A stretch of DNA of 64,000 bases from positions 175,244 to 239,243 of the forward strand of contig NZ_VAHN01000005.1 in the NCBI RefSeq assembly GCF_005796205.1, read 5' to 3'. Every line of letters starts with the position of its first letter. The stretch's first letter is position 1. Made by a program: the position numbers and the translations under genes. This DNA is from Pseudarthrobacter sp. NamE2 (GTDB taxonomy: Bacteria > Actinomycetota > Actinomycetes > Actinomycetales > Micrococcaceae). This document shows positions 17,255 through 27,608 of this stretch, piece after piece. The notes below the pieces were generated by a model, which saw only the letters and a list, made by a program, of their open reading frames with translations, did not search any database and had not been told where the DNA came from.

Positions 17255-17291
17255 GACATCCACCTCACCCGCACCCCATTCAGGAGCAACC

Positions 17292-19151
17292 ATGCCACAC
17301 CTGGGACGCCGGCTAGGAGCCATGACGGCTGCGCTGGCGATGAGCGTGACCACCGGGGCACTCATGAGCCCGGCCTCCGCCCACCAGAAACACTGGGCGG
17401 ACAACCTCGAGAAGACCCCGACGGCAACGGGTTACGGCGGTGCCGTCAGCACTGTGGACCTGGACGCCTCCGCCGCCGCCATCGAAATCCTCCGCAGGGG
17501 CGGCAACGCTGTTGATGCCGCTGTGGCGGCTGCAGCCACCCTTGGCGTCACCGAACCGTACAGTGCCGGCATTGGCGGCGGCGGGTACTTCGTGTACTAC
17601 GACGCGAAGCGGGAAAAGGTCTACACGCTTGACGGCCGCGAGACCGCACCTGCTGCGATGCCAAGGGACGCCTTCATCAAGCCCGGTACCAACGAAGCCT
17701 ATGAATTCAAGAAGCAGGCAACCAGCGGCATGTCGGTAGGTGTGCCCGGCACTCCCGCCACATGGGAAAGAGCCTTGGAACGCTGGGGCAAGAAGGACCT
17801 GGCGAAAGTGCTGGAGCCGGCGATCGAGGTAGCCGAAAAAGGCTTCGTGGTGGATGAGACGTTCCGTTTGCAGACGCTCGAGAACAGGGAGCGGTTCCTG
17901 CCCTTCGAGGCAACCCGGCAGCTCTTCCTGCCCGGTCCGGGCAACGATGCACCTGCCGTGGGCTCGGTCTTCAAGAATAAGGACCTGGCTGAAACGTACC
18001 GGCTCCTGGCCCGGGAGGGCATGGACGAGTTTTACGACGAAGGGCTGGCAAAAGAGATCGCAACCACGGTGCGGAAGGCGCCGTCTTCTACAGATCCGAA
18101 CGTCCCGGTTCCGGGACCGGCGGGGGTCATGACGGAGGAGGACCTGGATGACTATGAGGTCCTGGACCAGGACCCGACCCACGTGAACTACCGCGGCTAC
18201 GACGTTTACGGCATGGCACCCTCGAGCAGCGGCGGCACGACTGTGGGCGAGGCGCTGAACATCCTTGAGACGTTCGATCTGCCCGCGCTCAAAGCCGACA
18301 AGTCCAAGGTGCTGCACCACTACCTCGAGGCCACGGCCCTCGCTTTCGCCGACCGCGGCAAATATGTGGGCGACCCCGCTTTCGTGAGGGTCCCCACCAA
18401 GGCACTCCTCGACCCGGTCTTCGGCAAGGAGCGGGCCTGCGAAATCAATCCACTGCAGGCGGCAACCAAGCCAGTGCCGGCAGGGGACGTCACGAATTAC
18501 GACGGCGTCTGCCCGGTGAAGCCTGCAGCGCTCAGTGATGCTTCGGACACCGAGAACATCAACACCACCAACCTCACCGTGTCCGATAAGTGGGGCAACG
18601 TGGTGGAGTACACCCTCACCATTGAGCAGACGGGCGGCTCCGGCATCACCGTTCCGGGGCGCGGATTTATCCTGAACAACGAGCTGACAGACTTCTCGCC
18701 CGTGTACAACCCAACGGACCCCAACCGGATTGAGCCCGGCAAGCGGCCGCGTTCGTCGATGTCGCCCACCATCGTGCTCAAGGACGGCGAGCCGTTCCTG
18801 GCACTGGGTTCCCCGGGTGGTTCAACCATCATCACCACCGTCCTGCAGACGCTGATCAACCGGATTGACCTGGGAATGAATATCCAGGACGCGCTGGCTG
18901 CCCCGCGCGCCACCCAGCGGAACACCGCCAACGTCACCGCAGAACAGGCCTTCATTGATGCGCCCTACGGGCAGGCCCTAAAGTCGCAATACGGCCACAC
19001 CTACGCCGCCGCCGGGCAGCCCGGTACATCCGCGGCCGAGATCGGTGCCGCCACCGCTATCGAGTTCCTACCGGATGGCCGGACGGTTGCCGCGGCCGAG
19101 CCCGTCCGGCGCGGCGGCGGTTCGGCCCTGGTGGTCAAACCGTCACGGTAG
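17292..19151 (+). CDS. ggt: Gamma-glutamyltransferase
   Basis: Exported enzyme of 619 residues that cleaves and transfers the gamma-glutamyl group of glutathione and related peptides. It has an N-terminal signal peptide (GAMTAALAMSVTTGALMSPASA, cut after ASA). The autoprocessing site is at Thr425 in TTNLTVSD, equivalent to TTHYSVVD of the family; the precursor splits there into large and small subunits. The substrate loop GSPGGSTIITT is intact. The ATG at 17292 has AGGAG 5 nt upstream; an in-frame GTG at 17226 overlaps the promoter candidate and is rejected. Confidence 0.93.
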   Translation: MPHLGRRLGAMTAALAMSVTTGALMSPASAHQKHWADNLEKTPTATGYGGAVSTVDLDASAAAIEILRRGGNAVDAAVAAAATLGVTEPYSAGIGGGGYFVYYDAKREKVYTLDGRETAPAAMPRDAFIKPGTNEAYEFKKQATSGMSVGVPGTPATWERALERWGKKDLAKVLEPAIEVAEKGFVVDETFRLQTLENRERFLPFEATRQLFLPGPGNDAPAVGSVFKNKDLAETYRLLAREGMDEFYDEGLAKEIATTVRKAPSSTDPNVPVPGPAGVMTEEDLDDYEVLDQDPTHVNYRGYDVYGMAPSSSGGTTVGEALNILETFDLPALKADKSKVLHHYLEATALAFADRGKYVGDPAFVRVPTKALLDPVFGKERACEINPLQAATKPVPAGDVTNYDGVCPVKPAALSDASDTENINTTNLTVSDKWGNVVEYTLTIEQTGGSGITVPGRGFILNNELTDFSPVYNPTDPNRIEPGKRPRSSMSPTIVLKDGEPFLALGSPGGSTIITTVLQTLINRIDLGMNIQDALAAPRATQRNTANVTAEQAFIDAPYGQALKSQYGHTYAAAGQPGTSAAEIGAATAIEFLPDGRTVAAAEPVRRGGGSALVVKPSR

Positions 19152-19175
19152 CCCCTAAAGCCGGGAACCTAAACC

Positions 19176-19220
19176 CCGACGGCGGCACCCGGGTTCCGGG
19201 AACCCGGGTGCCGCCGTCGG
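19176..19220. terminator. Bidirectional terminator between ggt and ansP
   Basis: A perfect 20-bp inverted repeat (19176-19195 and 19201-19220) with a 5-nt loop lies between convergent genes, 24 nt after the ggt stop and 13 nt from the permease stop. Confidence 0.85.
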
Positions 19221-19233
19221 ACGTTTGGAACCG

Positions 19234-20745
19234 CTACTTCTTGAAGGTTTCAGCCGGCGGGTTGGCGATCACGGGAGCCGTGCCGGTGAAGCCCTTGCGG
19301 GTCTCGGCGATCTCGTGGATGCGCTTGCGGCAGGCGTACCAGCCGAACACCATCAGGATGGACGCGACGGCCGTCACCAGCATGGTCAGCGGCGAATCGA
19401 TGAAGACCATCACCAGGACGCCGATGAGGAACAGCAGCGAGAGGTACCCGGTGTAGGGGGCGCCGAACATCCTGAACGAGGGGCGCTTGACCCAGCCCTT
19501 GTCCGCCCAGCGCTTGAGCTGCAGCTGGCACAGGACGATGGTGGCCCAGGTCATGACGATGCCCACGGACGCGACGTTGAGGACGATCTCGAAGGCCTCG
19601 GCCGGGACCAGGTAGTTCAGCGGGACGCCCAGCAGGGAAACGCCGGCGGTGATGGCGATGCCGCCGTAGGGCACACCGGCCTTGTTCATCCGGGAGGCGA
19701 ACTGCGGGGCGGAGCCGTTCACAGCCATCGAGCGCAGGATGCGGCCGGTGGAGTAGAGGCCGGCGTTCAGCGAGGACAGGGCGGCGGTGAGGACCACGAG
19801 GTTCATGATGACGTCCACGCCCTGGATACCGATGGAACCGAAGAAGGTCACGAACGGGCTGACGCCTGCCTGGTAGGAGGTGTAGGGCAGGAGCAGTGCC
19901 AGCAGGATGACGGAACCGACGTAGAACACGGCGATCCGGAAGACCACGGAGTTGATGGCCTTGGGCATGATCTTTTCCGGGTTCTCGGTTTCACCGGCCG
20001 CGGTGCCCACCAGTTCGATGGACGCGTAGGCGAACAGGACGCCCTGCATGAGGATGATCATGGGCAGCAGGCCGTTGGGGAAGATGCCGCCGTTGTCCGT
20101 GATGAGGCTGAAGCCCACTTCCTGGCCGGCAACGGGGGTGCCGAAGATGACGAAGTAGGTGCCGACGATGAGGAAGGCGACCAGGGCTGCGACCTTGATG
20201 AGCGCGAACCAGAATTCCATCTCGCCGAAGACCTTCACCGAGACGAGGTTCAGGGCGAGGACCACCACGAGGGCGATCAGTGCCCATGCCCATTGCGGAA
20301 TTGCGCCGATCCAGGGGACGTAGTTGCCGAAGAAGTTCATGTAGAGGGCCGCCGCGGTGATGTCCACGATGGTGGTGGTGGCCCAGTTGATCCAGTAGAA
20401 CCAGCCGGAAACGAACGCGGCCTTCTCACCGAAGAATTCGCGGGCGTAGGACACGAACGAGCCGGACGACGGGCGGTGCAGCACCAGTTCGCCCAGCGCC
20501 CGCAGGATCAGGAACGCGAAGAAACCGCACACAGCATAGGCGAGGACCAGCGACGGGCCCGCGGCGTTCAGGCGTCCGCCGGCGCCGAGGAACAGGCCGG
20601 TGCCGATGGCGCCGCCGATGGCGATCATCTGGATTTGCCGGGGCTTCAGGTTCTTGTGGTAACCCTTGTCCTCCGCGTGCAGGGCCTGCTCGGTGGCGTG
20701 CGCCTGCGGGGGAACAGTGTGGTCTGTGATGGGGGGATTCGACAT
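19234..20745 (-). CDS. ansP: Amino acid permease, probably L-asparagine permease
   Basis: Membrane permease of 503 residues in the APC superfamily with about 12 segments. It starts with a cytoplasmic tail ending [20 protein letters not shown], the substrate loop of the AAT family, followed by [10 protein letters not shown]. The AnsP assignment rests on the overall AAT sequence pattern plus context: it is last in an operon with asparaginase and aspartase. Imported asparagine would be cut to aspartate and then fumarate. It is 14 nt from aspA. Confidence 0.85.
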   Translation of the reverse strand: MSNPPITDHTVPPQAHATEQALHAEDKGYHKNLKPRQIQMIAIGGAIGTGLFLGAGGRLNAAGPSLVLAYAVCGFFAFLILRALGELVLHRPSSGSFVSYAREFFGEKAAFVSGWFYWINWATTTIVDITAAALYMNFFGNYVPWIGAIPQWAWALIALVVVLALNLVSVKVFGEMEFWFALIKVAALVAFLIVGTYFVIFGTPVAGQEVGFSLITDNGGIFPNGLLPMIILMQGVLFAYASIELVGTAAGETENPEKIMPKAINSVVFRIAVFYVGSVILLALLLPYTSYQAGVSPFVTFFGSIGIQGVDVIMNLVVLTAALSSLNAGLYSTGRILRSMAVNGSAPQFASRMNKAGVPYGGIAITAGVSLLGVPLNYLVPAEAFEIVLNVASVGIVMTWATIVLCQLQLKRWADKGWVKRPSFRMFGAPYTGYLSLLFLIGVLVMVFIDSPLTMLVTAVASILMVFGWYACRKRIHEIAETRKGFTGTAPVIANPPAETFKK

Positions 20746-20759
20746 GGGGGTCCTTTTGG

Positions 20760-22175
20760 CTACTTGCTGAGGTTCGCGAGGCGTTCCGGGCTGAGGAGTT
20801 CCTGGAGCTGGGCGGCGGTGAGGAGCCCGTGCTCGAGGACGAGTTCGGCCACGCCCTTGCCGGTGGCCAGGGCTTCCTGGGCGATGGCGGTTGCGGTGGC
20901 GTAGCCCAGGTGGGGATTCAGGGCTGTGACCAGGCCGATGGACTGCTCCACGGTGAGGCGGAGGTGTTCAGTGTTGGCGGTGATGCCGCGGATGCAGCGG
21001 GCCGTAAGGGTACGGCAGGCTGCTTCCAGGTGGGAGATGCTCTTGTGGAGGCTGTGGACAATGACGGGTTCGAAGGCGTTGAGCTGGAGCTGGCCGGCTT
21101 CCGCGGCCATGGTGATGGTGACGTCATTGCCGATGACTTCGTAGGCCACCTGGGAGACCACTTCCGGGATCACCGGGTTGATCTTGCCGGGCATGATGGA
21201 CGAGCCGGACTGGACGGCCGGCAGGTTGATCTCGCCCAGGCCGGCGCGGGGGCCGGATGAAAGCAGGCGGAGGTCGTTGCAGATCTTGGACAGCTTGACG
21301 GCCACGCGCTTGAGCACTCCGGAGAGGTGCACGAACGCGCCCACGTCCTGGGTTGCCTCGATGAGGTCGACGGCGGTGACCAGCGGCAGGCCGGTGATCC
21401 CGGCCAGGTGCCGGCAGGCTGCCTCGGCGTAGCCGGCGGGTGCGTTCAGGCCGGTGCCGATGGCGGTGGCGCCAAGGTTGATCTCGTGGATCAGCAGTTC
21501 GGCTTCGGCCAGGCGCAGCCGGTCCTCGCCGATGGTCACCGCGTAGGTGCCGAATTCCTGGCCCAGGGTCATGGGTACGGCGTCCTGGAGCTGCGTACGG
21601 CCCATCTTCACCACGGTGCGGAACTCAAGTGCCTTTTCCGCGCAGGCTTCTTCGAGTTCGGCCAGGGCGTCCAGCAGTTCCCGGGCGGCGAAGATGGTGC
21701 CCAGCTTCACGGCGGTGGGGTAGACGTCGTTGGTGGACTGGCTGAGGTTGACGTGGTCGTTGGGGTGCAGCCGGGCGTAGTCGCCCTTGGGGTGGCCCAG
21801 GATTTCCAGGGCACGGTTGGCGATGACCTCGTTGGCGTTCATGTTCGACGATGTTCCGGCGCCGCCCTGGATGACGTCCACCACGAACTGGTCTGCAAGC
21901 CGGCCGTCCAGGATGTCCTGGCAGGCCTGCCCGATGGCATCCGCCCGCTCGGCGTCGAGGAGCCCGAGCTCGCGGTTGGTCCTCGCTGCAGCGAGCTTCA
22001 CCGCGGCAAGGCCGCGGACCAGGTGCATGTTGGAGGAGAGCTTCTGGCCGGTGATGGGGAAGTTTTCCACGGCGCGCAGGGTGTGCACGCCCCAGTAGGC
22101 GTCGGCGGGGACGTCGCGGTCGCCGAGCAGGTCGTGCTCGGACCGGACGTCTGCCGCGGTTTCGGTGATTGTCAT
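20760..22175 (-). CDS. aspA: Aspartate ammonia-lyase
   Basis: Cytoplasmic lyase of 471 residues converting aspartate to fumarate and ammonia. The fumarase/aspartase signature [15 protein letters not shown] is complete, with the substrate-binding segments [14 protein letters not shown] and [14 protein letters not shown]. Aspartase rather than fumarase is favoured by the start [20 protein letters not shown] and by its operon with asparaginase. It lies 39 nt after the asparaginase gene. Confidence 0.93.
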   Translation of the reverse strand: MTITETAADVRSEHDLLGDRDVPADAYWGVHTLRAVENFPITGQKLSSNMHLVRGLAAVKLAAARTNRELGLLDAERADAIGQACQDILDGRLADQFVVDVIQGGAGTSSNMNANEVIANRALEILGHPKGDYARLHPNDHVNLSQSTNDVYPTAVKLGTIFAARELLDALAELEEACAEKALEFRTVVKMGRTQLQDAVPMTLGQEFGTYAVTIGEDRLRLAEAELLIHEINLGATAIGTGLNAPAGYAEAACRHLAGITGLPLVTAVDLIEATQDVGAFVHLSGVLKRVAVKLSKICNDLRLLSSGPRAGLGEINLPAVQSGSSIMPGKINPVIPEVVSQVAYEVIGNDVTITMAAEAGQLQLNAFEPVIVHSLHKSISHLEAACRTLTARCIRGITANTEHLRLTVEQSIGLVTALNPHLGYATATAIAQEALATGKGVAELVLEHGLLTAAQLQELLSPERLANLSK

Positions 22176-22214
22176 GGGGTCCTTACGGGGCTTCGTTGAC
22201 GGGTCTGGACAGTT

Positions 22215-23258
22215 CTATGTCAGGAAGTCGGTGGCCTGGAGCAGGCCCACCTGGTGGCCGCCGCCCAGCACGGGAGCGGTGGCGATGGGGGCGAGTTCGG
22301 CCGCGTCCACGCCGAGCGATTCCAGCAGGCGTACCGTGGCGGGCATCCGGGCGCGGTCGCCGCCGTCGGAAATCTTCACGGCCACGGCACTGCCGTCGGC
22401 GAGGCCCACCAGCTGGACGCCTTCGAAGCCGTCTTTGGCCACTGCACCCGGGAGCAGGCGCATGAGCGCGGTGACGTCGCGCCCTTCCCCGGCCACCATG
22501 TCCGGGTGCTGCTGCATGGCGAGCCCGACGGTGGCTTCCGCACTGCTTATATTCAGGGCAGCGCCGTCGTCATCCTTTCCAAGGGCGGCGGCCCGGGCGA
22601 TGCGGGCGAAGGCGCGGGCCATGCCGTGCAGGGTCAGGGCGAAGAGCGGGGTGCCGCAGCCGTCGGTGCTGACGGCGGCCACTTCCTCGCCTGTCAGTTC
22701 GGTGACGGTGCGCCGCACAAGCTGCTGCAGCGGGTGGTCCGGGTGGAGGTAGCCCTCCACGGGCCAGCCGTTGATAACGCAGGTGGCGGCCATGGCGGCG
22801 TGCTTGCCGGAGCAGTTCTGGGTGAGCTGGGTGGCGCTGCCGCCGCCGCGGAGCCATTCTTCGCGCTCGCCGGCCCCGTAGGGGAGGTCGGTGCTGTTTT
22901 CGAAGGCGCTGACGCTGAGGCCGTGCAGCTCGAGGATCCGCAGGGCGCCGTCGCGGTGTTGTGCCGCTCCTGAATGGCTGGCGGCGGCCAGGGCGAGGAG
23001 GTCTGCCGGAATGTCCAGCCCGGCGCGGACCATGGCCACAGCCTGGAGTGGCTTGAGCGAGGACCGCGGGTAGAAGGGGGTGTCCGGGTCACCCGCCGCA
23101 GCTTGCGTTGTCCCGTCCGCAGCGAGGGCGACGGCCGAGCCGTAGTGGACGCTCTCCACCAGTCCGTCGCGGACGGCGGCAACCAGGGGAGCGTGCTGCG
23201 GGAGGCTTTGGAGCGCCGGGGCAGCGCTCCGGGCAGCGGAAAACACAGGGGAGGGCAT
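22215..23258 (-). CDS. Asparaginase (AnsA-II / Rhizobium-type, PF06089 family)
   Basis: Protein of 347 residues of the asparaginase family unrelated to E. coli AnsA/B. The family motifs are YPRSSLKPLQ (serine and lysine nucleophile region), ASHSGAAQH, and NCSGKHAAMAATC with the conserved cysteine, then STDGCGTP. Hydrolyses asparagine to aspartate and ammonia, feeding AspA. It precedes aspA by 39 nt in the operon and follows the GntR gene by 25 nt. Confidence 0.9.
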   Translation of the reverse strand: MPSPVFSAARSAAPALQSLPQHAPLVAAVRDGLVESVHYGSAVALAADGTTQAAAGDPDTPFYPRSSLKPLQAVAMVRAGLDIPADLLALAAASHSGAAQHRDGALRILELHGLSVSAFENSTDLPYGAGEREEWLRGGGSATQLTQNCSGKHAAMAATCVINGWPVEGYLHPDHPLQQLVRRTVTELTGEEVAAVSTDGCGTPLFALTLHGMARAFARIARAAALGKDDDGAALNISSAEATVGLAMQQHPDMVAGEGRDVTALMRLLPGAVAKDGFEGVQLVGLADGSAVAVKISDGGDRARMPATVRLLESLGVDAAELAPIATAPVLGGGHQVGLLQATDFLT

Positions 23259-23283
23259 GGGGTCCTAGGGGTGGGTTGCGTGC

Positions 23284-23988
23284 TTAGTTGTTGAGGATGG
23301 AGTCGAGTGCCTGGCCCACGGCGTCCAGGTGGGAGGCCATGGCGGCGCGGGCGTCCTCTGCGGAGCCCGCTTCGATGGCGGTGAGGATCCGCTGGTGTTC
23401 GATATCCGAGGCATGCTGGCGGTCAGCCACCATGTTCAGGGTTTCCGACTGGTGGGCGAGGGCGCCGCGGATATCCGCTACTACGCTGGCGAACACCTTG
23501 TTGCCGCTGGCGCGGGCAATTGCCGCATGAAAGCTGGAGTCCAGTGAGACCCAGGACTCCGGATCAGTCTCAGTGGCCATGGCGGCCACGAGGTCGCGGA
23601 GATTCTCGAGTTCCTCGTCCGTCCTGCGTTCGGCAGCCAGGCCTGCCGCCGGAATCTCGATGTGCGGGCGGGCCTCGGTAAGGTCCCGTGCCGAGTACTG
23701 GCCGAGGGTGAGATCGTTGGCCACCTTGTTGGCGACCACGAAAGTGCCTTTGCCGGTCTTGGTTTGTGTCAGTCCCAACGCCGTGCAGGAGCGCAGCGCT
23801 TCACGGATGACGGAACGGCTCACCCCGTACTGCTGCGCCAGGGTGGCCTCGGAGCTGAGCTTGGTGCCCACTGGAACCTGGCCGGATTCGATGTCGCCGC
23901 GGATGGCGTTGAATACCGCCTCCGCAGCGCTGAGCCGCGCGAGGGGGACTACAGGCTGTCCTGCTGTCCGGCTGTCTGACAGGTTCAC
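23284..23988 (-). CDS. GntR/FadR (FCD) family regulator of the asparagine operon
   Basis: Protein of 234 residues: winged HTH GVSRSVIREALRSCTALGL and a C-terminal FCD helical domain with metal-ligand-like residues (DSSFHAAIARASGN, IEHQRILTAIEAG). It is first in the operon GntR-asparaginase-aspA-ansP, so it probably autoregulates and controls degradation in response to an amino acid (inference). The gap to hsdR is 43 nt, but hsdR is transcribed toward it on the same strand. Confidence 0.88.
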   Translation of the reverse strand: MNLSDSRTAGQPVVPLARLSAAEAVFNAIRGDIESGQVPVGTKLSSEATLAQQYGVSRSVIREALRSCTALGLTQTKTGKGTFVVANKVANDLTLGQYSARDLTEARPHIEIPAAGLAAERRTDEELENLRDLVAAMATETDPESWVSLDSSFHAAIARASGNKVFASVVADIRGALAHQSETLNMVADRQHASDIEHQRILTAIEAGSAEDARAAMASHLDAVGQALDSILNN

Positions 23989-24031
23989 GCTTTAAATATG
24001 GCACCGGTCACAGGGTATGTCAACGCGGGAG

Positions 24032-27000
24032 TCAGCTTACGCGTGCACGGTCCTCGATGGAGCGGAGGATGCCGAAGAGCTTCACCACCTGCTCATCACC
24101 GAAAAGGAGGTCTGGCCCGGAAGGAGCGAGCTCGCTGTAGGGGGAATCGAAGAGGGCGGCGGGGGCGACCTTTCCGTTTTCCACCAGGTGGTTCGTGAGC
24201 AGTTGCAGGAAGTCGAGCTGCTGGGCTGTCAGCGTGGTTCCGGCGACAAACTCGGCCAGGGCTTCCTCAACCGCTTCGCGGTCCAGGCCCACCAATGAGC
24301 GGACATACAGCCCCAGGCCTTCGGCCGCTGCCCGGTCCAGGTCTTCCCGCGAACCAAGGCCGCTTTCCAACAGGATCCGTTCCAGCTCGGAGAGGTCCAT
24401 GGGGGTGAGCTGCCTGTTCCGCCGCAGGCGCTGGATGGCGGCGTGATCCTGGTGATCGGCGAGATACAGGCGGATTTTCTCGCGGTAACGGGCAAGGTCG
24501 ATGTAGCCGTTGGCCGCCCCGGAAAGTTCGATCTCTTCAAGCTCGCCGAGTTCGTCCAGGAAGTTTGTGTACACAACGTTCCGCTTGCGCTTCTCAATCA
24601 GGTGCACAAGTTCGCGCAGCCGCAGCCTGATGTCTTCCAGCCATTCGGCTGAAACTGACTCCCACTCGGCGTCGTCCAGGATGGCCTCGACCAGCTGCAG
24701 CTGTGCCGCGATGGCGGGAACGTTCGGCTGGTCCTGAAGGGCGGCAGCTACAGCCTGCACTTTCTTGCGGAACGGATCCAGGGGCTTACCCTGCAGGGCG
24801 GCAAGCTCGGTTTGCAGGAGAAGGTAGTCAAAGCGCTTGGCCTCCTCCGTGTCGGGCAGCGCGCCGATAGGGGCCAGCCGGGCAACTTCAGTCTCCAGTG
24901 CATCAAAGTCCTCGGCGCCCAAAGACTCCCAGGCGGTTGGTTCGGCGAACCTGTCCACCCACCTGCGGGCGGGCTTGACCAGGAAGTTCTCCACCGGCAG
25001 CCTGCCCACAATGTGCTTCAACGACTCCCTCAGCTCAACAACGAAGGGGGTGCTGGAATCCCAGGCGAGGTCCGCCGTCGTTCGCAGCAGGCGGACTCGC
25101 GTGGCGAAGGTGCTCTCCGCGAGGGACTTGCCCAGGGACCCTTCATTGCCGGGCATGCCGGCGTTGAAGTACTCGGCATTGCGGCAGAGATCGAAAATGA
25201 AGAAGTCCTTCTTGTCCTCACCCGGGCCGAAGAGGTCGGGGCAGAGGCGCGTGCCGCGGCCCACCATCTGCCAGAACTTGGTTTTGGACCGGACCATTTT
25301 GAAGAAGACCAGATTCACCGCTTCAGGGACGTCTATGCCTGTGTCCAGCATGTCCACTGAGATGGCGATGTGCGGGTTGCTGTCCGGGCGCGAGAATTCG
25401 TCAATGAGGGCCTGTGCATAGTTGACCTGGTACGTCACCACGCGGGCAAAATGCCCTTTGAAGTGCGGATAGTTCTTGTCGAAGCGCTCAGCGATGAAGT
25501 CTGCGTGCCGGTTGTTCTTGGCGAAGATGATGGTCTTGCCCAGCCGGTCGCCGCCCGCCACCTTGTGGCCGTGCGTCATCAGCACCTCGAGTGCCTTATC
25601 CACGGTGTCGGTGTTGAAGAGCCAGGAATTGACGACGGCAGGATCGACCGATTCGGGGATCTCGCCATCTTCGTTCCAGTCGAGCTCGTCCCATTGCTCC
25701 TTCTCGTGCTCGGGCAGGTCGTCATACGCGATGCCCTCGTACGGGAATTTCAGCGGCACCGGCACCACGCGTGGCGGGACCAGGTAGCCGGCCTCGATGG
25801 CTTCGTTGAGCTCGTAGGCGAACGTGGGGACGTTGTCCTCGATGCCGAACAGGTTGTAGGTGTTGCGGTCAACCTCCGACTGGGGCGTGGCGGTGAGGCC
25901 AATCAGCAGCGAGTCGAAGTAGTCGAAGATCGCCTTGTACTTCTGGTAGATGGAGCGGTGGGCTTCATCGACGATGATGAGGTCGTAGTGGCCGATCCCG
26001 AACCGGCGCTGGCCCAGCTTCCCCTCGGTCTGGTTGATGAGGTTCATCATGGTGGGGTATGTGGCCACGTGGATGCGGCTGTCCGCGTCCTCACCGGAGC
26101 CCAGAATGACGGGGCCGGAACCGGGCAGGTGGGTTTTGAAGGCGTTGGCAGCCTGCTTCACCAGGGCCACACGGTCGGCCAGGAACAGCACGCGCTTGGC
26201 CCAGTTGGCTTCCTGGAGCAGTTTGGTGAGCGCGACGACGGTGCGCGTCTTGCCCGTGCCGGTCGCCATGACCACGAGGGCCTTGCGTTCGTGGTCGTTC
26301 TCATAGGCCTGGGTGACGGCTCGGATGGCGTTGTGCTGGTATGGCCGCTCAACGATGCCGTCATCGATCTGCTGCTGTGCCAGCGGTTTGCGGGTCTGGC
26401 GGCGGTTGATAAGGAGTTGCAGCTGGTCACGGGTGTGGAAGCCCTGGACGGCCCGCTCGGGGTACATTGTGTCGTCCCATATCCAGGTCTCGTAGCCGGA
26501 GGTGTAGTAAATGATGGGCCGCCTGTTGCACCGACGTTCCAGGCAGTCGGCGTACAGCTTTGCCTGCTGCTTGCCCACGTGCGGGTCCTTGGTGGTCCTT
26601 TTCGCTTCGACGACGGCGAGCGGCAGTCCGTCGGCGCCCCAGAGGACATAATCCACGTATCCGACGCCGCTCAAGGTGCCGTTCGCAGGCATGGTGTCCA
26701 CCCTGAATTCGCGGTCTTCTGGATTTTCGAGCGGCCACCCGGCCTCTTTGAGATCCCAGTCAATGAGATGCTGGCGAGTTAGCGCCTCATCGTAGTCATG
26801 GCGGTCCGGGACTGACTGGTTCTGCTGCTTTGTGGCGGCGATCTCGGCCTGCAGCTGCTTCAGCTGCGCTTCGAGGTCTGCCGACTTGGCGGCCTCCTTG
26901 GCCAAGGCGTCGTTTTTCGCCTTCAGCTCTTCTTCCAGTTTCTGGAGCTGCTCGGGGGACTGCTGCTGCGAAGGTGCCGCGCTGACCGGGGCGAGGTGGC

Positions 27001-27427
27001 CGGCGTCGAACGCCAGCGACGGCGACAGCTGCGTGCCGTTCTTCGCGTAGTTCCGCGCAAGCCAGTAGCAGACGTGGTGCAGCTCGCGGAGGACGAGTTC
27101 CGCACCCTGCGCGGTGGGGTTGACCGGGTTGTGGACGGCGTTGTTGCCGGCCTTGCGGATGATGGTGAGCTTGCTGCCGATTGTGCCGCCTACTAAGCCC
27201 TTGAAGGCAGGTTCATTAAGCAGGGCGTTGAGGTCGTCTTTGTACGGGAGGACCAGTGCCGCCTCGACCTTGTAGAGCCATTCGACCAGCCGCTCAATCG
27301 TGTACCGGGAGTAGAACATGGAGGCGCGCGGGTCGATGCGCGCAAACTTCTCGGCACGGCGGGCGTTCTGGGCCAGGTCCGGCCAGTCGGCCAGCAGAAA
27401 GCCGAAGTTGCTGTTGCCTGCCCCCAC
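24032..27427 (-). CDS. hsdR: Type I restriction enzyme R subunit
   Basis: Protein of 1131 residues: ATP-dependent translocase/nuclease of the restriction complex. An N-terminal DUF4145-like helical region and a coiled coil (~155-205) precede the nuclease PLAVVEAKR near residue 271, Walker A MATGTGKTRT near 386-395, DEAH box IIVDEAHRS near 485 and helicase motif VGRGTRLCPD. The GTG at 27427 is the start because no earlier in-frame start exists. It is the last gene of the operon, separated by 181 nt from the NYN gene, so a second promoter is possible. Confidence 0.93.
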   Translation of the reverse strand: MGAGNSNFGFLLADWPDLAQNARRAEKFARIDPRASMFYSRYTIERLVEWLYKVEAALVLPYKDDLNALLNEPAFKGLVGGTIGSKLTIIRKAGNNAVHNPVNPTAQGAELVLRELHHVCYWLARNYAKNGTQLSPSLAFDAGHLAPVSAAPSQQQSPEQLQKLEEELKAKNDALAKEAAKSADLEAQLKQLQAEIAATKQQNQSVPDRHDYDEALTRQHLIDWDLKEAGWPLENPEDREFRVDTMPANGTLSGVGYVDYVLWGADGLPLAVVEAKRTTKDPHVGKQQAKLYADCLERRCNRRPIIYYTSGYETWIWDDTMYPERAVQGFHTRDQLQLLINRRQTRKPLAQQQIDDGIVERPYQHNAIRAVTQAYENDHERKALVVMATGTGKTRTVVALTKLLQEANWAKRVLFLADRVALVKQAANAFKTHLPGSGPVILGSGEDADSRIHVATYPTMMNLINQTEGKLGQRRFGIGHYDLIIVDEAHRSIYQKYKAIFDYFDSLLIGLTATPQSEVDRNTYNLFGIEDNVPTFAYELNEAIEAGYLVPPRVVPVPLKFPYEGIAYDDLPEHEKEQWDELDWNEDGEIPESVDPAVVNSWLFNTDTVDKALEVLMTHGHKVAGGDRLGKTIIFAKNNRHADFIAERFDKNYPHFKGHFARVVTYQVNYAQALIDEFSRPDSNPHIAISVDMLDTGIDVPEAVNLVFFKMVRSKTKFWQMVGRGTRLCPDLFGPGEDKKDFFIFDLCRNAEYFNAGMPGNEGSLGKSLAESTFATRVRLLRTTADLAWDSSTPFVVELRESLKHIVGRLPVENFLVKPARRWVDRFAEPTAWESLGAEDFDALETEVARLAPIGALPDTEEAKRFDYLLLQTELAALQGKPLDPFRKKVQAVAAALQDQPNVPAIAAQLQLVEAILDDAEWESVSAEWLEDIRLRLRELVHLIEKRKRNVVYTNFLDELGELEEIELSGAANGYIDLARYREKIRLYLADHQDHAAIQRLRRNRQLTPMDLSELERILLESGLGSREDLDRAAAEGLGLYVRSLVGLDREAVEEALAEFVAGTTLTAQQLDFLQLLTNHLVENGKVAPAALFDSPYSELAPSGPDLLFGDEQVVKLFGILRSIEDRARVS

Positions 27428-27608
27428 TATTGACCCCCGTCACTGCCACACCGCGTATGGGCACTAGTCAATCATGCCTAAGGAGCGACAGCTTGCTCCA
27501 TACACCTCGTTTGATCCTGCTAAATGTTGTTTGAGGGCGTTTGAATGAGTTTCTGTACTTGTGCATGCGAATCTGTCTATAGTGTGGGTACAGCCCCAGA
27601 TGCTTCGG

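Noticed and set aside
27428..27608. Small gene between NYN and hsdR
   Set aside because: No start with ribosome site and conserved product; only a short GGAGC/GCTCC stem.
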